NCBI GenBank assembly: GCA_026770585.1
Contig: MU647832.1
Coordinates: 1-11,018, forward strand
DNA: 11,018 bases
Source: Baffinella frigidus
Taxonomy: Eukaryota > Cryptophyceae > Cryptomonadales > Baffinellaceae
Direction of reading: 5' to 3'
The notes beneath the pieces were generated by a model. The model saw only the letters and a program-made list of their open reading frames with translations. It had not been told where the DNA came from and made no database searches. Position numbers and translations under genes: made by a program. Every line of letters starts with the position of its first letter. Within the stretch, counting starts at the first letter, position 1. Below, one piece after another: positions 1-7,352 of this stretch.

Positions 1-720
1 CTGAGCGAGGTAGCCCTATCCCTCAAGTGGCGAGTAGGCTCATACGCCCTACCGTAGGGCCCTAGGACCTGCCTAGGACCGGTCGGGGGTCAATTTTTAC
101 CCGGTGGCCACTTACGGGATAGCGCGGGCGGCTGCCCCGGCGCTTTGCGATAAGTTCCAGTGTCCGCCTGTGTTGGGAGCTCGAAGAACCTCAAGGACCT
201 AAAGGCTGCCCCGGCACGCCGCCCTTTAAAGAGGTAGCTCGCTGATAAGGAGCCGCGCCCCCCCATGAGACCACCGTAGTAGGGGGGTCCTGGTAGGGGG
301 GAAGGTCTAGGACCACCATACATGTAGGCCTACTGTAGGGTCGTAGGGGGGTGCGCCTCCTTATGAACGAGGTACCCCAGTACTGTAGGCTGCCTGATCA
401 CCGCCTTTAGGTCCTTTAGGTTCTTTTTCAGGCCCGCCCCGGGCCTCAACGGGCGTGGATCCGGTGCCTTGTGCGAGGTCAACCCTGCAGCAACATCTAG
501 GCGCTACAGGGGGGTCTTGCTCACAAGACATCGCCCCCCACTGGGTGTGGACCCTTGGGGGGGGTCCGCCGCAGTATGTCCCCGTGTGGCATCGTAAGCT
601 GTGGCACACGGTGCCCCCGCGCGCCCAGTAGAGGGTTATCTCGCTCATAAGGAAACGCACCACCAGGAGAACCTGTGGGAGTACCAAGAGATATTTCCCA
701 TCTCGGGCAAGCCCGACAGG
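1..720. other. GC-rich left flank without a recognisable gene
   Basis: This stretch is rich in G-runs, C-runs and short CCTAGGACC, CCGTAGGG and GCCCTA words; for example, CCTAGGACC occurs twice within 61-80. The open frames here (for instance minus-strand frames at 90-323 and 361-774) have low-complexity translations rich in Gly, Pro and Arg and show no domain or motif I know, so I treat them as chance frames in GC-rich DNA. GGCTGCCCCGGC occurs at 128-139 and again at 204-215. A short motif resembling GGTACCTCGCTCATAAGGA recurs at about 1-15 (minus), 233-260 (plus), 351-378 (minus) and 633-660 (plus). This suggests repeat-derived DNA rather than coding sequence. Confidence 0.55.
186..423. repeat. 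Imperfect foldback with two 75-bp arms
   Basis: Left arm 186-260 and right arm 350-423 are inverted copies. The outer 20 bases (186-205 against 404-423 reversed) differ at one position in the run GAACCT(C/A)AAGGACCTAAAGG. The inner blocks 233-260 and 350-378 share GGTA(G/C)CTCG(C/T)T(G/C)ATAAGGAG. The middle of each arm (27 and 26 bases) is diverged but equal in length, as expected if both arms descend from one sequence. The loop is about 89 bp. It could be the remains of a foldback or MITE-like element; no target-site duplication was established. Confidence 0.6.
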
Positions 721-1312
721 GTACGTGACCTGTGTAAAGTTACTTAAGACTACTCCTACATGGGGCGTGTCCACACCACTTTCCGCGCTTAGGGGACCCT
801 ACCCGATCCTAATATCTTCTCGAAATCGCCTTGAAAGAGGACAGATCTGTCTTTCCCGGGTAGAGCCGGGAATCCCCCCGCACAACGAAATCGTCAAGGA
901 CTTCTTTTACAAATGGATTGTTGCACCGCGTGACCAAATATTAAAACAAATGTGTTCCATGTCATCTGGACGTGACCGCTTCTTCTTCGCCTCAAAACTT
1001 TGCAATTCGACCCCGTTACATTTATTAGTGAAATTCTTCTGTAGTAATTTTCCATTCTAACAGGCGTCAGGGTCCCCTTAGCGCGTCGCGTGGCAGAGCG
1101 CCCGGACGAACCCGAGGAGTACAAAGAGATGACGCGGTTATCTCCGTTTCTGTGACGAAGCGCCACACATTTCAAACGCGGCTTTTGGGTATGCGCCCCA
1201 ACAGGGTAAATAATATGAGCTCCAACCGCGGATACCTCAGATGTCAAAGGAGACAAGATTCCAAAAAGTGAGGGGGGTTGTGTGGGGGGGTGATGAGGTG
1301 AGATCAGCCTGA
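721..1312. other. Mixed-composition segment, no gene recognised
   Basis: Composition is more balanced than upstream. A plus frame of 111 codons (725-1060) and a minus frame of 149 codons (894-1343) overlap each other on opposite strands. Neither has a recognisable domain, a signal peptide or supportive start context. I see no tRNA, rRNA or convincing promoter. Introns cannot be excluded in a eukaryote, so an exon fragment remains possible but is unsupported. Confidence 0.4.
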
Positions 1313-1362
1313 TACCAAAGATGCAAAGAGAAAAATGTACCAAAGATGCAAAGAGAAAAATG
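1313..1362 (+). repeat. Perfect 25-bp tandem duplication
   Basis: The 25-base unit at 1313-1337, containing ACCAAAGATGCAAAGAG followed by AAAAATG, is repeated without a mismatch at 1338-1362. The perfect identity suggests a recent slippage or short duplication event beside otherwise non-repetitive DNA. Confidence 0.95.
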
Positions 1363-1737
1363 GTGTGTAGAGGGTTTTTTTAGGTCCTTTGGGTTTTATT
1401 GTTTCCCAGCATAACTGACCACCGATTCTACGGCGGAGCCAGATAAAGGGTAGCTCTGATGTAGAAGGATGTTCATGGAAACGTTCGTCATTCCAATCGT
1501 TCCTGAGCTCGACACCAAAAAAAACCAAAAAGTCGTGATGGACGATCTCTGTCTTATCGTTCCTAGCCACGTCTTGCGTACATCGTCGTTGGCTACGTAC
1601 ATGTGCCCCAGCACCGATCTTACATGCACAACCGGACCTCTTCCGGAAAGGCCCCTCAGAGCAGATCCCGGGGTGAGTGTGGATGGTAACCCCGAGAAAA
1701 ACCTTTGCAAATGGCTCCAACGAATCATAAAGGTCTC
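1363..1737. other. Segment upstream of the telomere-like block, no gene recognised
   Basis: Open frames exist on both strands (plus 1469-1798, 109 codons; minus 1304-1720, 138 codons). They overlap each other, and the plus frame ends inside the telomere-like repeat. Neither translation shows a domain I recognise. A block at 1375-1396 reads TTTTAGGTCCTTTGGG on the plus strand and is a diverged inverted relative of the AGGACCTAAA words at 186-205, 404-423 and 9686-9702. An old gene fragment is possible but not demonstrated. Confidence 0.4.
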
Positions 1738-1760
1738 GAAGGTTCCAGAAGGTTGTAGAA
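1738..1760 (+). promoter_or_regulatory. Heat-shock-element-like phased GAA/TTC array
   Basis: Five trinucleotide blocks sit at exact 5-bp spacing: GAA (1738), TTC (1743), GAA (1748), TTG (1753) and GAA (1758). Four match the alternating nGAAn/nTTCn consensus of eukaryotic heat-shock elements bound by HSF trimers, and one differs by a single base. It ends 8 bp before the telomere-like tract. There is no obvious gene beside it, so function is inferred only from the motif, and a chance match in G- and A-rich sequence is possible. Confidence 0.4.
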
Positions 1761-1768
1761 TGATCTCG

Positions 1769-2198
1769 AGGTTTAGGGTTCAGGTTTTTACGGTTTAGGA
1801 TTTAGGGTTTAGAGTTTTGGGGTTTGGGGTTTGGGTTTTTGGGTTTTGAGTTTTGGGTTTTAAGGTTTAGGGTTAAAAGTTTAGGGTTTGGGGGGTTTAC
1901 GGTTTAGGGTTTAGGGTTTGGGGTTTGGGGTTTAGGTTTTGAGGTTTAGGGTTTGGGGTTTAGGGTCTGGGATTTGGGGTTCGGGGTTTAGATTTCAGGG
2001 TTGAGGGTTGAGGGTTGAGGGTTGATGGTTGAGGGTTGAGGGTTGAGGGTTTCAGGTTTTAGGATTCAGGATTTAGGGTTGAGGGTTTGGGGTTTGGGTT
2101 TTGCGATTTGCGTTTTAGGTTTTCTGGTTTACGGAGTATGTTGAAGGGTTCAGGGTTCATAATTTATGGTTAAGTGCTTGGGGCTTATGGTTTAGAGA
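1769..2198 (+). repeat. Degenerate telomere-like array, TTTAGGG polarity
   Basis: This is a run of degenerate heptamers with TTTAGGG on the plus strand, mixed with TTTGGGG, TTGAGGG, TTTACGG and TTCAGGG. Perfect runs are very short, which indicates an old interstitial array rather than an active telomere end. The last part (2090-2196) is the most diverged and includes a weak version of the GATATGCGGTTTACGTTTTATGG word found in the higher-order repeat downstream. Confidence 0.9.
2001..2049 (+). repeat. Homogenised TTGAGGG heptamer run
   Basis: Seven consecutive heptamers read TTGAGGG, with one TTGATGG, inside otherwise mixed telomere-like DNA. A uniform variant run of this kind points to local tandem amplification of a mutated unit. 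Confidence 0.85.
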
Positions 2199-2376
2199 CC
2201 TCATACCCCAAAACCTAACCCCTCACCCCAAAACCATGAACCCTGAACCCTGAACCCTCAACCCTCAACCCTCAACCCTAAACCTTAAACCCTAAACCCT
2301 AAACCCTGAACCTTAAACCCTCAACCCGAATCCTTGAACCCTTAAACCTAAACCCTAAACCCTACAGCCTACACCC
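2199..2376 (-). repeat. Degenerate telomere-like array, CCCTAAA polarity
   Basis: At about 2198-2210 the repeat polarity flips from TTTAGGG to CCCTAAA on the plus strand, so the two arrays face each other head to head. The heptamers here include CCCTGAA, CCCTCAA and CCCTAAA. The array ends abruptly at 2376, where the inverted element copy begins. Confidence 0.88.
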
Positions 2377-2689
2377 TTTCTTTACGGTTTTGTGCAAAGG
2401 TATCTTGCCACACAGCGGACTTTGAAGGGAGTTTGAATAACACCTAAGTACCAGTTTTATACAGGGTGATCTGGCAGGGATATCTTTGTTACAAGAACCC
2501 TCAACTTAAGAACCTGCACCGGAGTGGGGGCCTGCGTGTTCTTAATTGATTTCAAGAGGAGTGACCAAATCTCGCGGTTTAGTCATCTAAGAACATAGAC
2601 ACCGACCGAGGCTCAATCGAAGATATTCTCAGTGCTCGGACAACCTTACATGACAAGCTACACGCTAAAAGTTAAACGCTAAACCCTGA

Positions 2690-2790
2690 AGCCAAAAGGC
2701 TAAAGCCGAAAGGCTAAGGCCTAAAGCCTAAAGCTTACAGCCTAAAGCCTACAGCCCAAAGCGTAAAGCCTAAACACTAAACACTAAAGC
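2690..2790 (-). repeat. Variant heptamer run GCCTAAA
   Basis: This run is dominated by GCCTAAA and close variants (GCCTACA, GCCGAAA) instead of CCCTAAA. The matching part of the plus-strand copy (about 9077-9105) is much shorter, so the run expanded in one copy or contracted in the other after they separated. Confidence 0.75.
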
Positions 2791-3082
2791 CTAGAGCCCA
2801 AACACTAAACCCTCATCCCTAAACCCTGAATGCTAAACACTCGACACTAAACTCTACACACTAAACTCTAAATCATACACCCTAAACCCTAAACCCTTAA
2901 CCCTTAACCCTAAACCCTGAACCCTAAACCCCAACCCTGTACCCTAAACCCTAAACACTAAACACTAAACACTAAACACTAAACCTTAAACCCTAAACAA
3001 TAAACCCCAAACCCTCAACCCTTAACCCTAAACCCCAGACCCCAAACCCTAAACCCTACACACTGAACACTTCACACTAAAT
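2791..3082 (-). repeat. Telomere-like spacer of copy C
   Basis: This is degenerate CCCTAAA-polarity repeat that includes a CACTAAA run at about 2955-2985. It corresponds to the plus-strand spacer at 8759-9075 between element copies A and B. Confidence 0.85.
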
Positions 3083-3292
3083 CCAGGACCCTGGAACCTA
3101 AACCCATAACCCAAACCCTACACTCTAAGCCCTCAAAAACTGCTAAACTCACTCGTCCTAAGTCGTGTATTCAATGGAAGAATACGCTCGTTGAGGTGAT
3201 AGTAACCGGGGAAGAGATGTTCTCAGTGTGGCGAAGACTAGTCTCACACCTACCAGCTTTTTGTGTAAATCAAAAACTGCCTGTGGGGTGGA

Positions 3293-3350
3293 ACCATGAA
3301 CTCTAAACCTTCAGCCCTCAACCCTGAACCCTAAACCCTAAACACTAGAG
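3293..3350 (-). repeat. Short CCCTAAA-polarity telomere-like tract
   Basis: Heptamers such as CCCTCAA, CCCTGAA and CCCTAAA join the end of the inverted element copy to the orphan segment that follows. Confidence 0.85.
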
Positions 3351-3480
3351 AGATAGTTCTGAATTGACGACCAACTTGTCCAGATCCACCTCATCATGGC
3401 TCACATGATTTTGGTGGACCGGCCTCACGCCACGGGAGTTTGAGTTCCCTTTTCCAGGTAGCCTTGCATCTACCTTCCTG
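3351..3480. other. Orphan single-copy segment with a hairpin
   Basis: About 130 bp of non-telomeric DNA is flanked on both sides by CCCTAAA repeats and has no second copy in the window. Bases 3385-3398 and 3404-3418 can pair as an imperfect stem (outer block TCCACC with GGTGGA, inner block ATCATG with CATGAT) around a 5-base loop. I do not recognise a tRNA or other known RNA, and it may simply be an insertion. Confidence 0.6.
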
Positions 3481-3615
3481 AACCCTTGACACTAAACACG
3501 AAGCACTAAACCATAAACCATAAACCTTAAACCCTGAACCATGAACTTTAAACCCTAATCCCTAAACCATGAACCATAAACCCTAAAAACTAAAAACTCA
3601 ACCCTAAACACTAAA
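3481..3615 (-). repeat. CCCTAAA-polarity telomere-like tract up to the second switch
   Basis: Variants such as CCATAAA, CCTTAAA and CCCTGAA run up to a sharp switch at about 3615-3625, where the plus strand turns from CCCTAAA to TTTAGGG. This junction is in the opposite sense to the one at about 2200. Confidence 0.88.
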
Positions 3616-5194
3616 CCCTGAGGTTTGAGGGTTTAGGGTTTAGGGTTTGGGTTCAGGGGTTCATTTTTAGAACATAGGGTTTAGGGCAAAGGGTTTCGGG
3701 TGCAGGGTTTTGGGTTTAGTGTTTAGGGTTTAGGGTTTAGGGTTCAGGGTTTAGGTTTCAGGCTTCAGGGTTTCGTTTTGTAGTGCTGAGGGTTTACGGT
3801 TCAGGGTTTAGTGTTTAGGGTTTAGTATTTATGGTTTGGGGTTTGAGGGTTTAGTATTTATGGTTTAGGGTTTGGGGTCTGGGATTGGGGATATGCGGTT
3901 TACGTTTTATGGGCCTGCCATAACATGCCAGAGCATGCCATTCTGGTTTAGGGTTTAGGGTTTAGTGTTGAGAATTTACGGGTTTGGGTGTGTGGTATAG
4001 GATTTAGGGTTTAGTGTCTATGGTTCAGCGATTAGGGTTCAGGGTTTAGGGTGTAGGGGTTAGTGTTCAGGGTTTAGGGTTTAGGGTCCAGGGTTTCATT
4101 GTTAGTGCATAGGGTTGAGAATTTAGGGTGTGGGGTTTGAGGGTTTAGTGTTCAAGGTTTAGGGTTTCGGGTTTGGGATTTGGGATATGCGGTTTACGTT
4201 TTATGGTTTACGGTTTACGCTGTAGGGTTCAGGGTTTATGGTTGAAGGTGTGGGTCAAGTGTTGAGGGTTTCGTGTTTCGGGTTTCTGGTATAGGGGTTA
4301 GGGTTCAGGGTTTAGGGTTTAGGGTTTAGGGTTCAGGGTTTAAGGATTAGTGTTCAGTGTTTATTGTTATGGGTTTAAGGTTCAGGGTTCCCATTTTTAG
4401 TGCATAGGGTTTAGGGTTTAGGATTTGAGATTCTAGTGTTTAGTGTTCAAGGTTTAGAGTTTGGTGTTTGGGACTTGGGATATGTGGTTTAGGTTTTATG
4501 GTTTACGGTTGATGTTGTAGGGTTCAGGGTTTAGGTTTATGGTTTAGGGTTTAGTGTTTGGTGGTTAGGGGTGCGTGGTTAGTGTTCAATGTTTAGGGTT
4601 CAGTGTTTAGGGATCAGGGTTTAGTGTTGAGGGTTTAGGGTTCAAGTTTTCATTTTTAGTGCACAGGGTTTAGGGCTAAGGGTTTAGCATGCAGGGTTTA
4701 GGGTTTACGGGTTAGGGTTCAGGGTTTAGGGTGTAGGTTTTAGGCTTCAGGGTGTTGTTTTTAGTGCTGAGGGTTTAGGGTTTAGGGTGTAGGGTTTGGG
4801 TTCGGGTTTTTAGGTTTTAGTGTTGAAGGTTGAGGGTTAGGGGTTTGGGATTTGGGATATGCGGTTTAGGTTTTATGGTGTACGGTTTATGAAGTTGGTT
4901 TCAGGGTTTATGGTTTATGGTTTGGGGTTTATGGTTTAGAGTTTCGTGTTTCGTGTTTCTCTTTAAGGGTATAGTGTTTAGGGTTTAGGGTAAGACTTCA
5001 GGTTTGAAGGTGTAGGGATTAATGTTTGGGGTTTAGAGTGTAGGGTTCAAGGTTTAGGTTTTCATTGTAGTGCACAGGGTTTAGGGTTTAGGGTTTAGGG
5101 TTTAGGGTTTTAGGGTTTAGTGTTTAAGGTTGAGGGTTAGGGGTTTGCGATTTGAGATGTGCGGTTTATGTTTTATGGTTTACTTTTCATGTCG
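3616..5194 (+). repeat. Telomere-like higher-order repeat, period near 295 bp (left part)
   Basis: The heptamer background carries recurring non-telomeric landmarks. One is TTTGGGATATGCGGTTTA followed by CGTTTTATGGTTTACGG, with GGGATATG or its variant at 3888, 4182, 4477, 4854 and 5154. Spacings are 294, 295, 377 and 300 bp. A second landmark, CATTTTTAGTGCATAGGG, recurs at about 3665, 4097, 4392, 4651 and 5063. These landmarks show that the array grew by duplicating multi-hundred-base units, not only single heptamers. Confidence 0.85.
3916..3945 (+). repeat. Three 10-bp units inside the telomere-like array
   Basis: The pattern TGCCANNNCA is repeated three times in phase (3916, 3926, 3936), the last unit diverging at its end. 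This small island interrupts the GTTTTATGGTTTACGG landmark, so it was probably gained after that unit formed. Confidence 0.7.
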
Positions 5195-5759
5195 AGGGTA
5201 CACACGGTTTATACTCAAAAACAAGAACAACGGAGAACCGTGGGCAGTCAGTATGTACAATGACACACAACATACGACCCGGTTTTTCCGTGCAACCCTG
5301 CAACTTGTAGGAAAACTAGCCGGTAATGTCCCATGTATGAAGCTGTACAAACTATGTCAACGAGTCACCAATGACATGAACCCCCCATCGGTATCGACAC
5401 ATGGGTGGTGTATATGTGCACTCACCGGGATGAGGACGGAGAATACGACACAACTAGGACGGTCTAACAAAGGAGAAGTCTGTTACGTACATCGCAAGTT
5501 CCATTCGTTTTTCACTATGCTGTGGTTTGTAGCACGATTTGAATTATGCATCAAGTATGCCACCACACAATGGCTCCAACACAACAACAATACCTCAGAT
5601 GAAAAAATCCAAATACTATGTGAGAAACTGCAGAATGATGAATCGTTTATTCAGAATATTTGTCAAAGCATACTACACGCCACCCAGCATGTGACAGATT
5701 CGGTGATCATGCACATTAAGCGTATGGGGTGCGGTTCCATGCTCAATGTAGGCCCCTGA
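5157..5759 (+). CDS. Unrecognised 200-codon open frame, probably partial
   Basis: I do not recognise this protein. The first ATG (5157) lies in the telomere-like repeat; the frame stays open through the insert boundary near 5195 and stops with TGA at 5757-5759. Roughly the first 13 residues are therefore repeat-derived, and the next ATG wholly inside the insert is at residue 33. About 188 codons without a stop would arise by chance in a given frame roughly once in ten thousand times for unbiased DNA, which makes a gene or gene fragment plausible. Visible features, counted from 5157, are Cys85-x-Cys87 in WCICALTG (84-91) and Cys109-x2-His112, a possible zinc-binding set; an aromatic-rich stretch HRKFHSFFTMLWF (112-124); and a polar, helix-prone C-terminal third (about 145-190). 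There is no signal peptide or clear membrane segment. The native start is probably missing, so it may be a 5'-truncated exon or a gene fragment captured by the repeat array. No promoter or splice site is evident. Confidence 0.4.
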   Translation: MCGLCFMVYFSCRGYTRFILKNKNNGEPWAVSMYNDTQHTTRFFRATLQLVGKLAGNVPCMKLYKLCQRVTNDMNPPSVSTHGWCICALTGMRTENTTQLGRSNKGEVCYVHRKFHSFFTMLWFVARFELCIKYATTQWLQHNNNTSDEKIQILCEKLQNDESFIQNICQSILHATQHVTDSVIMHIKRMGCGSMLNVGP

Positions 5760-5820
5760 GGTTATTACCGTTTCTGGGCAGATTGGGTGTGCTTCAAGAT
5801 GGCACAGGATTAATTGCTTC
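5195..5820. other. Unique insertion in the telomere-like array
   Basis: This segment lacks telomere-like heptamers. On its left, the sequence up to ATGTCG (5189-5194) matches 6090-6166. On its right, TTCGTGTTTCGGG at 5821 matches 6222. The related unit has only 55 bp (6167-6221) of ordinary repeat between the same landmarks, so about 626 bp here replaces those 55 bp. No terminal inverted repeats or target-site duplication are obvious, and no integrase-like gene is present. It carries the open frame at 5157-5759 plus about 60 bp downstream of its stop. Confidence 0.75.
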
Positions 5821-6462
5821 TTCGTGTTTCGGGTTTCGGGTGTAGTGTTTGGGGTTTAGGGTTCAGGGCTCAGGGTTCAGGATCCAGGGATGTGTTTTCA
5901 GTGTTTAGGGTTCAAGATTTAGGGTTTCATTTTTAGTGCATAGGGTTTAGGGTTTGGGGTTTGGGGTTTTAGGGTTTAGGGTTTAAGGTTTAGGGTTTGA
6001 TGTTTGGGATTTGGGATATGCGGTTTAGGTTTTATGGTTTATGGTTTATGGCTTAGGGTTTAGGTTTTAGGGGTTTAGGGTTTAGTGTTTAGTGTTTAAG
6101 GTGGAGGGTTAGGGGTTTGGGATTTGGGATGTGTGGTTTATGTTTTATGGTTTACTTTTTATGTCGTAGGGTTCAGGGTTTATGGTTAAGGGTTTAGTGT
6201 TTAGGGTTTTGTGTTTAGGGTTTCGTGTTTCGGGTTTCGGGTGTAGTGTTTGGGGTTTAGGGTTTAGGGTTCAGGGTTCAGGATCCAGGGATTTGTGTTC
6301 AGTGTTTAGGGTTCAAGGTTTAGGGTTTCATTTTTAGTGCATAGGGTTTAGGGTTTGGGGTTTCGGGTTTTAGGGTTTAGGGTTTAAGGTTTAGGGTTTG
6401 ATGTTTGGGATTTGGGATATGCGGTTTAGGTTTTATGGTTTATGGTTTATGGTTTATGGTTT
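5821..6462 (+). repeat. Pair of ~240-bp near-identical direct repeats, offset 401 bp
   Basis: The sequence from 5821 to about 6060 is repeated from 6222 to about 6461 with few differences. Shared landmarks are TTCGTGTTTCGGG, CAGGATCCAGGGAT, TTTTTAGTGCATAGGG and TTTGATGTTTGGGATTTGGG. The offset is 401 bp at both ends. The high identity marks this as one of the most recent duplications in the array. Confidence 0.88.
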
Positions 6463-6507
6463 AGGGTTTAGGGTTTAGGGTTTAGGGTTTAGGGTTTAGG
6501 GTTTAGG
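6460..6507 (+). repeat. Longest perfect TTTAGGG run
   Basis: Six perfect TTTAGGG units (6460-6501) are followed by TTTAGG. This is the most telomere-like stretch in the window. It is still far shorter than a functional telomere, which supports an interstitial origin. Confidence 0.95.
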
Positions 6508-7352
6508 TTTACTTTTCATGTTGTAGGGTTCAGAGTTTAGGGTTTAAAGTTTAGGGTTTAAGGTTTTGTGTTCAGGGTTCCGTTTTTCGGGTTTCGGGTT
6601 TCGGGTTTAGGGTTTAGGGGTTTGGGTTCAGGGTTCAGGGTTCAGGGTTCAGGGTTCAGGGATTTGTTTTCAGTGTTTATGGTTTAGGGCTAAGGGTTCA
6701 GGGTTTTATTTTCAGAGCGTAGGGTTTAGCGGTTAGGGTCTGGGTTTTTAGGGTTTAGTGTTTAAGGTTCAGGGTTCAGGGTTTGGGATTTGGGAGGGAC
6801 ATGCGGTTAAGGTTCTATGATTTACGGTTTATGCTGAAGGGTTCTGGGTTGAGGGTTTAGGGTTTAGGGTTAAGTGTTTAGGGTTTAGGGTTTAGGGCTT
6901 AAGGTTCAGGGTTTACTGTTTTGGGTTTAGGGTTTAGGGTTTAGGGTTGAGGGTTGGTGTTTAGGGTTTAGGGTTTAGGGTTTAGGGCTCAGGGTTTAGG
7001 GTTCAAGGTTTAAGGTTCAGGGTTTAGGGGTTTTAGTACCGAGGGTTTAATGTTATTTGGTTTAGTGTTCAGGGTTTAGGGGTTAAGTTTTAGGGGTTGG
7101 TGTTTTAGGGTTTAGTATTTCAGGTTTAGGGTCTGGGGTTTGAGATTTGGGATACGCGGTTTACATTTTATGGTTTACGGTTTATTTTGTAGGGTTTAGG
7201 GATGGTTTAGGGTTTCGGGTTTAGTTTTGAGGGTTTAGGGTTTTGGGTTTGTGGTATCGGGTATAGGGTTTAGGGTTTAGAGTTCAGGGACAAGGGTTCA
7301 GGTTTTATGGTTTAGTGTTTAGTGTTCAGAATTTAGGGTTTAAGGTTCAGGG

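Larger units (their letters stand above)
2377..3292 (-). mobile_element. Inverted, circularly permuted element copy (copy C)
   Basis: Read on the minus strand, this segment matches 8550-9417 on the plus strand from end to end. Its order is: the end module of copy A (3292 down to about 3150), the GGTTCCAGGGTCCTGG word (3098 down to 3083), a telomere-like spacer, then the start module of copy B (2660 down to 2377), which contains TGTCCGAGCACTGAG. The lengths are 916 and 868 bp. Much of the difference lies in an expanded GCCTAAA heptamer run at about 2690-2790. The ends coincide with the two edges of one 19-bp segment (8531-8549 in copy A) that is missing here. No transposase or reverse transcriptase is encoded, so if mobile it would be non-autonomous; it may instead be a subtelomeric satellite monomer. 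Confidence 0.75.
5821..7352 (+). repeat. Telomere-like higher-order repeat (right part)
   Basis: This continues the array with GGGATATG-type landmarks at 6013, 6126, 6414, 6792 and 7149. The spacing from 6126 to 6414 is 288 bp, with longer intervals of 378 and 357 bp later. TTTTTAGTGCATAGGG recurs at about 5932 and 6331. Heptamer variants TTCAGGG, TTTCGGG and TTTATGG are frequent. Confidence 0.85.

Noticed and set aside
361-774. Minus-strand frame of 137 codons in the left flank
   Set aside because: The translation is compositionally biased, with no domain or motif, in GC-rich repeat-like DNA that includes one arm of a foldback.
894-1343. Minus-strand frame of 149 codons, with an overlapping plus-strand frame at 725-1060
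   Set aside because: Frames overlap on opposite strands, lack recognisable domains, and the minus frame's N-terminus lies in the 25-bp tandem duplication.
1469-1798. Plus-strand frame of 109 codons
   Set aside because: It runs into the telomere-like array for its last residues and shows no known motif; an exon cannot be excluded but is unsupported.
2190-2215. Relic of an ancient end-to-end chromosome fusion
   Set aside because: The head-to-head junction fits, but a reciprocal switch 1.4 kb away and the inverted element copy are explained more simply by inversion of a short block.
3424-3480. tRNA-like box in the orphan segment
   Set aside because: There is no cloverleaf, no matching A box and no acceptor stem.
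3917-3945. Start of a CRISPR-like or longer satellite array
   Set aside because: Only three 10-bp units are present and there are no spacers.
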